NCBI RefSeq assembly: GCF_902498065.1
Contig: NZ_CABVIR010000008.1
Span: 124,001 to 188,000, forward strand
Direction of reading: 5' to 3'
Length of the DNA: 64,000 nucleotides
Source: Pseudomonas fluorescens
Lineage (GTDB): Bacteria; Pseudomonadota; Gammaproteobacteria; Pseudomonadales; Pseudomonadaceae
Shown here: one piece after another, positions 17,341 through 25,250 of the stretch
How positions within the stretch are numbered: position 1 is the stretch's first letter
How the letters are laid out: every line of letters begins with the position of its first letter
The notes under the pieces: generated by a model
The model's database searches: none
Told to the model about the DNA's origin: nothing
The model's input: only the letters and a program-made list of their open reading frames with translations
Program-made: the position numbers and the translations under genes

Positions 17341-18219
17341 TCAGCGACGGCTTTGCTGCCAAGCTGCCGCCAACCCGCTGCAGCAAATCACCGCGATCCC
17401 GACCACTGTGGTCAGGGTCGGCGTGTGGGAAAACAGCAACCAGCCCAACAAACCGGCAAAGACAATCTGGCAATAGCCGAATGGCGCCAGCAGCGCCGGG
17501 GCGGCATAGCGGAATGCCTGGGTCAGAAACAAGTGCGCCGTCATCCCGCACGCGCCCAGCGCCACCATCATCAAGCCATGCCCAAGGCTCGGCACCTGCC
17601 AGAAGAACGGCACGAGCGCACTCATCACCAGGGTGTTGCACAAGCCGGCGAAAAAGTTGCTGGTGGTCGGGCTGTCGATGCTGCTGAGCTTGCGAGTGAG
17701 CAATTGATAGAAGCAGAAAAACAGCGCCGAGCAGAGCGGTAGCAGCACCGCTGGGGTGAACAGATCGCCGCCGGGGTGGACGATGATCAACACGCCGATA
17801 AATCCGCAAATCACCGCGATCCATTGACCGCGGGTCACCCGCTCACGCAGCAGTGGTACCGACAGCGCAGTGACCAGCACCGGCGCGAGAAAGTTAACCG
17901 CCGTGGCTTCGGCCAACGGGATGTACTGCAAGCCGGTGGTGAAAAACAGACTGGTGCCCAGCAGGCACAGCGCCCTCAGCAACTGCAGCCACGGTCGTTT
18001 TGTGCGTAGGACTCGCAGCCCGGATTGCGGCAGAAAAATCCCGGCCATCAACAAGGTGTGAACCACATAACGGGCCCAGACCACCATGACAATCGGGTAG
18101 AACCCCGAAAGGTACTTCGACAGGGCGTCGTGACTGGAGAAGAGGAAGGTCGCGACAACGATCAGCAAAATCCCTTTGAAGGGTTGGTTTACGCCGGAGA
18201 GCGGGGTGCTGACGGTCAT
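17341..18219 (-). CDS. EamA/DMT-family transporter
   Basis: A 292-residue inner-membrane protein with ten predicted helices and two EamA repeats (about 15-145 and 155-285), including SHDALSKYLSGF and PLAEATAVNFLAPVLVTALS. It is last in a three-gene operon, 33 bases after the isomerase-like gene. Members move small metabolites in either direction; here it probably imports or exports a substrate of the adjacent oxidoreductase pathway. Confidence 0.85.
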   Translation of the reverse strand: MTVSTPLSGVNQPFKGILLIVVATFLFSSHDALSKYLSGFYPIVMVVWARYVVHTLLMAGIFLPQSGLRVLRTKRPWLQLLRALCLLGTSLFFTTGLQYIPLAEATAVNFLAPVLVTALSVPLLRERVTRGQWIAVICGFIGVLIIVHPGGDLFTPAVLLPLCSALFFCFYQLLTRKLSSIDSPTTSNFFAGLCNTLVMSALVPFFWQVPSLGHGLMMVALGACGMTAHLFLTQAFRYAAPALLAPFGYCQIVFAGLLGWLLFSHTPTLTTVVGIAVICCSGLAAAWQQSRR

Positions 18220-18252
18220 TAGCGATCCTTTTTTACATCGAAAGTCAAAAGC

Positions 18253-19074
18253 TTACCGGCGTGCCAACAATTCCCGGGTTTTATCCAACGCCATCTGCGC
18301 CCGTTGCAACCCGCTCACGCCCTGCTCCAGCAACTTCACGGTGGGTATCTCCAGGCTCAACGGAATATTGGCTGGCAAACACTGCAACAACCCCGCCAGA
18401 TCACAATCGCCATCCCCCGGAAAACGTCGCTCGTTGCGGGCCTGACGCAAAATTTCCGCCATGTCCGTCGGACGCGCCCCCGCCACATCACACAACTGTG
18501 CATACCGTAACCGTGACGGGGCGACTTTGACCAGATCTTCCAGCCGCGATCCTGAACGATCGAAATGGAAAGCATCGACCAGCACCGCGCCGTTTTCACG
18601 CCCGGCACTTTCGACGATACGCACCGCTTGTTCCAGATTGCGTGCGTCGGTCCAAGGCATGAACTCCAGGTGCGGATGGAGCCCGTAAGGTGCCGCCAGA
18701 TCACAGAGCCGGGCGAAGTTTTCCGTAAGCCGCTGCTCGTCAGAATCATTACCGGCCACCAGCAATTCACTGGCACCGAACTGCGCACCAACCGCCAGAA
18801 TCTTCTCGAAATCGGCGACAACCGTGTCCGGTTTAAGACGCAGGATTTCAACATCCAGCACACGAATGCCGGTGTCGCGCAGACGCGCCAGCGTCTCACG
18901 CCGCAAACCGATATCGGCGACCAGCGCAAAGTGATGTTCTTCGGGTGTCGCAGGCTCAAGGCGCAGTCCCACGTGGCTGTAACCAGCCCGCGCCGCGACG
19001 TCCACCATTTGCGGCGGCGATAACTCCAGTACCGTCAGACTGGCCAGGGAAAAGATCCGTTCACTCATGTTCAC
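18253..19074 (-). CDS. Sugar phosphate isomerase/epimerase-like TIM barrel protein
   Basis: A 273-residue member of the AP-endonuclease-2/xylose-isomerase-like barrel family. Likely metal ligands are Glu in HLEFMPW, Asp in VLVDAFHFD and Glu in LSLEIPT. The start overlaps the Gfo/Idh stop (ATGA), so translation is coupled. Related enzymes include inosose dehydratase, ketoose epimerases and dehydroshikimate dehydratase; which reaction is catalysed here cannot be told. An alternative start is ATG 19068 (MSERIF). Confidence 0.82.
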   Translation of the reverse strand: MNMSERIFSLASLTVLELSPPQMVDVAARAGYSHVGLRLEPATPEEHHFALVADIGLRRETLARLRDTGIRVLDVEILRLKPDTVVADFEKILAVGAQFGASELLVAGNDSDEQRLTENFARLCDLAAPYGLHPHLEFMPWTDARNLEQAVRIVESAGRENGAVLVDAFHFDRSGSRLEDLVKVAPSRLRYAQLCDVAGARPTDMAEILRQARNERRFPGDGDCDLAGLLQCLPANIPLSLEIPTVKLLEQGVSGLQRAQMALDKTRELLARR

Positions 19075-20126
19075 TCCTCGATCAACATCGGCGCACAGGC
19101 TCGACGGGTTTCGGCGGCTTCGCGGATGGCTTCGATCAGCGCCAATGTGCGCGCGGCATCGGCAGCGCTGACCAACGGCTCGACCTCCCGGCGTGCCACC
19201 CGCACGAAATGTTGCAACTGCAAACGCAACGCTTCTTCGCCGCTGAAACTCTCCTGCACGGGCAGCAAGGGGTCATGCCACCCCCCATCGGTATCGGCGT
19301 AATGCCAGCGTTTGAGCTGAGGAATGCTTAACGCGCCGCCCGTACCGGCCAGCAAGTAACACGGCTGATCGGCCTGGCGCGGATACATCGGGTTCTCCCC
19401 GGAATCCAGCTCCCAACTCCAAGGCGCCGCCACCGCGTCGGAGCCGGTCAGGCTGCCCAGTGCGCCACTGTCGAATTGCAGCAACACCGCCGCGCAATCC
19501 TCGTTGGCAAACCCGCGCACCGCGTTGCTGGTGATCGCCTGAACCTGCCGCACTTCACCGCACAGATGCCGCAGCAGATCGAGGTCGTGAATCAGGTTGG
19601 TCAGCAACATTCCCGCGCCCGGCTCGCGGCGCCACGGTATTTCGAAATAACTGTCGGGTTTGCGCAATTGCCAGAGCGCCGTCACCGTCGTCAGCCGTCC
19701 CAAAGTACCGCTTTGCACCAGTTCGCGGGCACGGACAATCAACGGATTGTGGCGGCGATGGTGGCCGACCAATACCGGCACGCCAGTGGCTTTCGATGCA
19801 GCCACCAACTCGCGCGCTTCATCCAGGTGCACCCCGACCGGTTTTTCCAGCAGGACGGGCACGCCGACAGCCAGGCAGTCGAGCGCGGTGCTGACGTGCA
19901 GCGTGTTCGGATTGGCAACGATCACCGCGTCCGGCTTCACTTGCTCCAGCATCTGACGATGATCGGAGAAATATCCCACGCCCCATTCGACCGCGAGCGC
20001 AGCCGCTTGTGGGCCAGGGTCGGCCACCGCACAGAGGGTCGCTTCGGTCAGGGTCCTCAGATGCTGATAATGCAGCTGGCCCATGTTGCCGGCACCGATC
20101 AGGGCGATGCGAAGGGGGGAAGGCAT
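19071..20126 (-). CDS. Gfo/Idh/MocA-family oxidoreductase
   Basis: A 351-residue NAD(P)-dependent dehydrogenase. The Rossmann motif ALIGAGNMGQLH is at the N-terminus, then ANPNTLH, the catalytic EKPVG loop, and GHHRRHNP; the C-terminal domain has the family sheet region. Members oxidise sugars and cyclitols such as myo-inositol or glucose. It is first in the operon with the TIM-barrel gene and EamA transporter. A 17-bp palindrome shared with the flavoprotein promoter lies 44 bases upstream of the start. Confidence 0.87.
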   Translation of the reverse strand: MPSPLRIALIGAGNMGQLHYQHLRTLTEATLCAVADPGPQAAALAVEWGVGYFSDHRQMLEQVKPDAVIVANPNTLHVSTALDCLAVGVPVLLEKPVGVHLDEARELVAASKATGVPVLVGHHRRHNPLIVRARELVQSGTLGRLTTVTALWQLRKPDSYFEIPWRREPGAGMLLTNLIHDLDLLRHLCGEVRQVQAITSNAVRGFANEDCAAVLLQFDSGALGSLTGSDAVAAPWSWELDSGENPMYPRQADQPCYLLAGTGGALSIPQLKRWHYADTDGGWHDPLLPVQESFSGEEALRLQLQHFVRVARREVEPLVSAADAARTLALIEAIREAAETRRACAPMLIEE

Positions 20127-20169
20127 GGTGCGGTCCTCTTGTGGTTATTGTGGGTGACAACCAACAATT

Positions 20170-20186
20170 TAGAACCTGGTTCCAGA
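20170..20186. promoter_or_regulatory. Candidate IclR operator, Gfo/Idh operon
   Basis: The reverse strand reads TCTGGAACCAGGTTCTA, with core dyad GAACC-A-GGTTC. It matches the sequence at 21180-21196 at 14 of 17 positions. It lies 44 bases upstream of the Gfo/Idh start codon. Confidence 0.5.
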
Positions 20187-20271
20187 TTCTTACACACGCG
20201 AACCACGAATGTGTGCGAACAACGCACATCTTTCCGGGCGAGCAGAGATCACTGTGGAGGGTGGCGCCTGG

Positions 20272-21048
20272 TTAACTGAAGAGTTCCGACGCCTGACTCG
20301 CCGCCGACAACTCCTCGGTAAATTTCAACAACAGCGGCGCCAACTCATGCAGCCGCGCCCCCGGCATCCGCGCGCTCGGCCCGGCGATGCTCAGCACCCC
20401 GATCACTCGCCCATCGCCAGGGTGGCGCACCACCGCCGCAATCGCCGAAGTGCCCACTGCCGAACTCTCTTCGACCCAGGCGTAACCCTGCTCGCGCGCC
20501 AGACGCAGGCGCTCGAGCAATTCAATGTTGGAGCGTGGCGCGTTTGGCCCGAGGTCTTTCGGCCGCTCGCCGCCCTGACGCTCCACCAGCGATAACGCTT
20601 CGGCATCACTCATGCACGCCAGCCACGCATGCCCCGACGCCGTGTAAAACAAGGGCGCATCACGGCCCATGTCCGGGTCGTAACGCAAACCGGCCCGAGC
20701 GCCCTGGGACTTGGCAATCCAGGTCTGCCGCTCACCTTCGATCACCCCGAGCCGCACCAGCTCGCCGGTTTCCTGCGCCAGGCGATCGAGCACCGGCTGC
20801 ACGATATCGGTGCCGCTTCCCGACAGATAACGGAAGCCCATGGCCACCAGCTTGGTCGACAAGTGATAGCGCAGGTTTTCCGGATTCTGCCGCACGTAAC
20901 CCAGCCGAATCAGTTCGGCGAGCAGGCGATGAGTCGCGCTTTTCGGGATGTCCAGTTGTTCCGCCAGCGTCTGCATCGGCAAGCCGCGAGGGTCATTGGT
21001 AAGGCTTTCCAGCACGCTGAAAACACGTTCGATCTGACTGCCGGCCAT
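20272..21048 (-). CDS. IclR-family transcriptional regulator
   Basis: An IclR regulator of 258 residues from ATG 21048 (MAGSQIERVF), with GGTGG upstream; a GTG at 21060 would add 4. The winged HTH (about 5-65: FSVLESLTNDPRGLPMQTLAEQLDIPKSATHRLLAELIRLGYV) is followed by the effector domain (about 80-250). It lies between the Gfo/Idh operon and the divergent flavoprotein gene and probably controls both through the shared 17-bp palindrome; the ligand is unknown. Confidence 0.88.
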   Translation of the reverse strand: MAGSQIERVFSVLESLTNDPRGLPMQTLAEQLDIPKSATHRLLAELIRLGYVRQNPENLRYHLSTKLVAMGFRYLSGSGTDIVQPVLDRLAQETGELVRLGVIEGERQTWIAKSQGARAGLRYDPDMGRDAPLFYTASGHAWLACMSDAEALSLVERQGGERPKDLGPNAPRSNIELLERLRLAREQGYAWVEESSAVGTSAIAAVVRHPGDGRVIGVLSIAGPSARMPGARLHELAPLLLKFTEELSAASQASELFS

Positions 21049-21179
21049 GGGAGGTTCCACCTGAAATTTGCTCGATTCTAGAAGACAAACCGCTCAATGC
21101 GAAATCTGGAACTGCTTGTCCGGTAACCGCCCGCTTTATCGGCTGGATGATTGCCTAACAGATTCATGTCGCTATATTT

Positions 21180-21196
21180 TCTGGAATCAAATTCTA
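21180..21196. promoter_or_regulatory. Candidate IclR operator, flavoprotein promoter
   Basis: TCTGGAATCAAATTCTA, dyad GAAT-CAA-ATTC, is 26 bases upstream of the flavoprotein start and matches the Gfo/Idh promoter copy at 14 of 17 positions. A half-match (TCTGGAAC) is at about 21105, and a perfect TTCTAGAA palindrome is at 21076-21083. Confidence 0.5.
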
Positions 21197-21221
21197 AAAA
21201 TGTGCACTGGAGTTTTCAACA

Positions 21222-22970
21222 ATGCCTGCCGAATCCCATAGCTCTCCGGACATCGACTGCGATGTGCTGGTCGTCGGCTCCGGTGCAGCCGGGTTATCGG
21301 CAGCGGTTACCGCTGCCTGGCACGGATTGAAAGTGATCGTGGTGGAAAAAGACCCAGTGTTTGGCGGCGCCAGCGCATGGTCGGGCGGTTGGGCCTGGGT
21401 GCCGTGTAACCCACTGGCGCGGCGCGCCGGCATCGTCGAAGACGTCGAACAACCGCGCACCTACCTGAAACACGAACTGGGCCAGCACTACGATCCGGCG
21501 ATGATCGACGCGTTTCTCGAAGCCGGCCCGCGCATGGTCGAGTTCTTCGAGCAGCACACGTCCCTGCAATTCGCCGACGGCAACGCCATCGCCGACATTC
21601 ATGGCGGTACTCCGGGCGCGGGTACCGGTGGGCGCTCGGTGATCGCCGCGCCTTATGACGGGCGAAAAGTCGGCAAACTGCTGAAGCGTCTTCGCCCAAC
21701 CATGCGGGAAACTTCGTTCATGGGCATGCCGATCATGGCGGGCGCGGACCTGACGGCATTTCTCAATCTGACCCGCTCTTTGTCAGCGGCATGGCATGTG
21801 ACCCAACGCTTCACCCGGCATCTGCGCGACCTTGCCGTTCATGGCCGGGCAATGCAACTGGTCAACGGTGTGGCGTTGGTCGCCCGTTTGGCAAAGTCCG
21901 CCGAAGACCTTGGCGTATTACTGTGGGAATCGGCACCAGTGACTCAATTGCTTCTCGACGGCGACCAGGTGCGAGGCGCGATGGTGAGCACTGAAAGAGG
22001 CAGCATCCGCATCCATGCGCGCAAGGCTGTGGTGCTCGCAGCCGGTGGGTTTGCCAACGACATCGAGAGGCGCAAGGCGTTGTTCCCGCGTACACCGACC
22101 GGCAACGAACATTGGGCGCTGCCACCGCTTGGCGTGGCCGGTGATGGCTTGCGCCTGGGTGAAAGCGCGGGTGCGCGGGTCGACACCGACATGGCGTCGC
22201 CCGTCGCGTGGGCGCCGGTTTCACAAGTGCCGCACCGTGATGGCAGCCTCGGTCACTTCCCGCACATCGTCGAGCGCGGCAAACCGGGGATCATCGGTGT
22301 ACTGAGCAACGGCCAGCGTTTCGTCAACGAAGCCAACGGCTACTTCGACTACGTGACAGCCATGGTCGCCGCCGCACCTCAGGGTGAAGAAGTGGCTTCC
22401 TGGCTGATTTGCACCCATGGTTTTCAACGCCGCTATGGGCTGGGCATCTCTCGGCCATTTCCGGTTCCGTTGTCATCCTTTATCCGCAGCGGCTATCTGA
22501 AAACCGGCAACACGATCGAGGAATTGGCCCAGGCTTGCGGCATCGACCCGGACGGCTTGCGTAGTACGGTGGCGGACTACAACCGGCATGCGCGCAACGG
22601 TGAAGACCCCTTGTTTGGCCGTGGTTCGACGCCTTACAACCGCAAACAGGGTGACGCCTTGCAGCAACCCAACCCGTGCGTAGCCCCCATCGAGCAAGGG
22701 CCGTTTTACGCGGTGAAAGTCCAGCCCGGCTGCTTCGGCACCTTCGCCGGGCTCAAGGTCAATCAACACGCCCAGGTCCTCGGCGAATCAGGCCAAGCCA
22801 TCGCAGGGCTGTACGCCGCGGGCGGCGACATGGCCAGCATCATGGGCGGGCACTACCCCGCCGGCGGCATTAATCTCGGCCCTGCGCTGACGTTTGGCTA
22901 CATTGCCGCGCGACATATCGCCGGAATCACTGCTTACGAACAGGAGATCGACCATGCAGCGCATCGTTAA
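21222..22970 (+). CDS. FAD-dependent dehydrogenase, 3-ketosteroid-dehydrogenase-like
   Basis: A 582-residue flavoprotein of the fumarate reductase/KstD superfamily. The FAD-binding motif is at residues 13-33 (CDVLVVGSGAAGLSAAVTA), followed by FGGASAWSGGWAWVP, and the C-terminal FAD motif is GLYAAGGDMASIMGGHYPAGGINLGPALTFGYIAAR. Such enzymes desaturate ring ketones next to a carbonyl (steroids, 4-oxocyclohexanecarboxylate). No signal peptide is seen, so it should be cytoplasmic. It is divergent from the IclR gene, and its last codons overlap the start of a broken aldo/keto reductase gene, which implies an original two-gene operon. Confidence 0.88.
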   Translation: MPAESHSSPDIDCDVLVVGSGAAGLSAAVTAAWHGLKVIVVEKDPVFGGASAWSGGWAWVPCNPLARRAGIVEDVEQPRTYLKHELGQHYDPAMIDAFLEAGPRMVEFFEQHTSLQFADGNAIADIHGGTPGAGTGGRSVIAAPYDGRKVGKLLKRLRPTMRETSFMGMPIMAGADLTAFLNLTRSLSAAWHVTQRFTRHLRDLAVHGRAMQLVNGVALVARLAKSAEDLGVLLWESAPVTQLLLDGDQVRGAMVSTERGSIRIHARKAVVLAAGGFANDIERRKALFPRTPTGNEHWALPPLGVAGDGLRLGESAGARVDTDMASPVAWAPVSQVPHRDGSLGHFPHIVERGKPGIIGVLSNGQRFVNEANGYFDYVTAMVAAAPQGEEVASWLICTHGFQRRYGLGISRPFPVPLSSFIRSGYLKTGNTIEELAQACGIDPDGLRSTVADYNRHARNGEDPLFGRGSTPYNRKQGDALQQPNPCVAPIEQGPFYAVKVQPGCFGTFAGLKVNQHAQVLGESGQAIAGLYAAGGDMASIMGGHYPAGGINLGPALTFGYIAARHIAGITAYEQEIDHAAHR

Positions 22971-23144
22971 TGCACAGGGTTTGAATATGTCCAAACCAGC
23001 AGCGAGGCCAATCAACTGGCCAACCTGACCTCGCTCGAAGTCCGGCTGGATGATGAAGACCGGGCGTTGATTGCCGGTTTGTCCAAACGCGGACGGCAGG
23101 TCAACCCGGACTTTGCGCCAGTGTGGGATGCGTTCGACCGGTAA
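22954..23144 (+). pseudogene. Remnant of an aldo/keto reductase with large internal deletion
   Basis: From ATG 22954 one frame reads MQRIVNAQGLNMSK, like the N-terminus of an aldo/keto reductase. Shifted by one base, the following sequence reads VQTSSEANQLANLTSLEVRL, then DDEDRALIAGLSKRGRQVNP and DFAPVWDAFDR-stop, a clear aldo/keto reductase C-terminus (the usual form is LD.ED...I..L....R.VNP...P.WD). The middle, about 200 residues, is missing. The start overlaps the end of the flavoprotein gene by 17 bases, as in a tight operon. The gene cannot make a working enzyme. The family call is from motif recognition. Confidence 0.72.
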
Positions 23145-23364
23145 TCACCGGACAAGGTATTGGGCGCTCGCCCTGACGCCATAAAAACCTGTCACCTGAC
23201 GGAATTTGATGGGTTATCCACGTTCAATACAAGTCTGCACTGTTCCCGGTGACCACTGACGGTGACCGGGAATGCGGCCGTGCGCGAAAAGCCGGACGAC
23301 CGGACTGGCGCCGCTCTCACTCACCAGCAACACTCATCCCCACGGACAATCAGAGGATTCCCAC

Positions 23365-24258
23365 ATGCTATGGAAAAAAGGCCGACGCAGCGACAACGTG
23401 GTCGACGCCCGTGGTGATGATGCCGGAGGCGGTGGCGGCGGGATGCGCTTTGGTGGCGGCAAGGGCCTGAGCCTGACCGCGATCATTCTGATTGTCGGCA
23501 TCGGTTGGATCACCGGCCAGGACCCGCTGCAGATCCTCGGCCAACTCACCGGGCAAATGACCGAGCAATCGGCACCCGCACCGACGCAAACCCGCAAGGC
23601 TCCGCCAGCCAATGACGAAGGGGCCGAATTCGTACGGTCGATCCTCGGTGACACAGAAGACACCTGGGGCCAGATTTTCCAGCAGGCCGGCCGGCAGTAT
23701 AAAAATCCGACGCTGGTGCTGTTCAGCAACCGGGTGAACTCGGCGTGCGGTCTGGCGACATCGGCGACCGGGCCGTTCTATTGCCCGGCGGACCAGAAGG
23801 TTTACCTGGACATGAGTTTCTTCCAGGAAATGTCGCAACGCTTTTCCGCGGCGGGTGATTTCGCTCAGGCCTACGTGATCGCTCACGAAGTCGGACACCA
23901 CGTTCAGACCTTGCTCGGCGTTTCCGCGAAAATTCAGACCGCCCGCCAGCAAGGCCGGCAAATGGAAGGCGACGGCGGTTTGCTGGTGCGCCAGGAACTG
24001 CAAGCGGATTGCCTGGCAGGTGTCTGGGCCAACAATGCACAGCAGCGCCTGAACTGGCTGGAACCGGGCGACATCGAAGAAGCCTTGAATGCTGCCAACG
24101 CCATCGGCGACGACCGCTTGCAACAGCAAGGTCAGGGTCGCGTGGTGCCGGACTCGTTTACCCATGGCACGTCAGCGCAAAGGGTGCGCTGGTTCAAAAC
24201 CGGATTTGCGCAAGGCCAGGTCGGCCAGTGCGATACCTTTGCGGCGAAAAACCTATAG
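23365..24258 (+). CDS. ypfJ: Neutral zinc metallopeptidase, YpfJ family
   Basis: A 297-residue membrane-anchored protein. The N-terminal Gly-rich cytoplasmic segment (DDAGGGGGGMRFGGGKG) is followed by one membrane helix (about 34-54) and a periplasmic zinc-peptidase-like domain with HEVGHH and a downstream QELQADCLAGVWAN Glu. Cysteines in NSACGLATSATGPFYCP probably form a disulfide. ATG 23365 has AGAGG upstream; the longer frame from 23272 lacks similarity to the family. The stop directly abuts the next ATG, suggesting coupling. Substrate unknown. Confidence 0.88.
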   Translation: MLWKKGRRSDNVVDARGDDAGGGGGGMRFGGGKGLSLTAIILIVGIGWITGQDPLQILGQLTGQMTEQSAPAPTQTRKAPPANDEGAEFVRSILGDTEDTWGQIFQQAGRQYKNPTLVLFSNRVNSACGLATSATGPFYCPADQKVYLDMSFFQEMSQRFSAAGDFAQAYVIAHEVGHHVQTLLGVSAKIQTARQQGRQMEGDGGLLVRQELQADCLAGVWANNAQQRLNWLEPGDIEEALNAANAIGDDRLQQQGQGRVVPDSFTHGTSAQRVRWFKTGFAQGQVGQCDTFAAKNL

Positions 24259-25218
24259 ATGAACAAGTGGCTGTTGGTTCTGTTGTTCACCTGCGCAAGT
24301 ACCCAGGCTGCCGAGCAGGGGGTCAAGGAGATCAGCCCCGGACGGCTGTTGCTGGAAGAAGGTGAGATGGCGGTGGGCATTGGCCCGGCGCCGGCGAAAA
24401 TCGAACGCGTGCTGATTATCATCCATGGACGGTTGCGCAACGCCGAAACCTATCGCCAGAGCGCCGAGCGTGCGGCAGAACTGGCCGGGCAAAGCGCGAA
24501 TACGCTGGTGATTGCTCCGCAATTCCTCAATGAAACCGACGTGACACTCCAACCCGTGGCCGACACTGTGTTGCGCTGGCAGGGCAATGACTGGATGGCC
24601 GGCGGTTTATCCACCGCTCCGTTTGCGCTGAGTTCCTACGCGGCTCTCGACCAGATCATCGCCCGGCTCGGCGATCGTCGACAGTTTCCGGATGTGAAAG
24701 ACGTCGTCATCGCGGGTCACTCGGGTGGGGCCCAGGTGGTTCAGCGTTATGCGTTGTTGAGTCACGATCAACCGGAGCTCAAGGCTGCAGGCGTGCATGT
24801 GCGTTATGTCATCGCCAACCCGTCTTCCTACGCGTATTTCGATGAGCGCCGGCCGGTGGCTTTCAGCCACGCCGGTTGCCCGGAGTTCAATCGCTGGAAG
24901 TACGGTCTGACAGATTTGCCGGCTTATGCTGAAGGCCAAACGCCCGCGCAACTGGAGGAAAACTACGTCCAGCGTGACATCGTCTATCTACTGGGGCAGC
25001 AGGACATCGACCCGAATCATCCGGCACTGGATAAAGGCTGTGAGGCGAAAGCCCAGGGCGCCAATCGGTTGATTCGCGGACGCAATTATTTTGATTTCTT
25101 GAAGCGTAGTCATCCACAAGGATTGAATCAGCAATTGATCGAAGTGCCTGGAGTTGGGCACAACGGGGATGGGATGTTTACGTCGCCGGAGGGGCAGAAG
25201 ATATTGTTTGGTCAGTAA
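24259..25218 (+). CDS. Secreted alpha/beta hydrolase
   Basis: The product has 319 residues with a signal peptide (MNKWLLVLLFTCASTQA). The alpha/beta-hydrolase nucleophile elbow is GHSGGAQ; IIIHGRLRN marks the oxyanion-loop strand and VPGVGHNGDGM carries the candidate catalytic His. An extracytoplasmic esterase or lipase-like activity is plausible, but the substrate is unknown. The ATG follows the ypfJ stop with no gap. A REP palindrome, interrupted by the IS, begins 13 bases after the stop. Confidence 0.83.
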   Translation: MNKWLLVLLFTCASTQAAEQGVKEISPGRLLLEEGEMAVGIGPAPAKIERVLIIIHGRLRNAETYRQSAERAAELAGQSANTLVIAPQFLNETDVTLQPVADTVLRWQGNDWMAGGLSTAPFALSSYAALDQIIARLGDRRQFPDVKDVVIAGHSGGAQVVQRYALLSHDQPELKAAGVHVRYVIANPSSYAYFDERRPVAFSHAGCPEFNRWKYGLTDLPAYAEGQTPAQLEENYVQRDIVYLLGQQDIDPNHPALDKGCEAKAQGANRLIRGRNYFDFLKRSHPQGLNQQLIEVPGVGHNGDGMFTSPEGQKILFGQ

Positions 25219-25250
25219 GCCTTGCGGTGCCTGAGAGGCCGCCATCGCGG

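Noticed and set aside
23272..23364. N-terminal extension of the YpfJ-like frame
   Set aside because: The extra residues do not resemble the family, and ATG 23365 has a good ribosome site.
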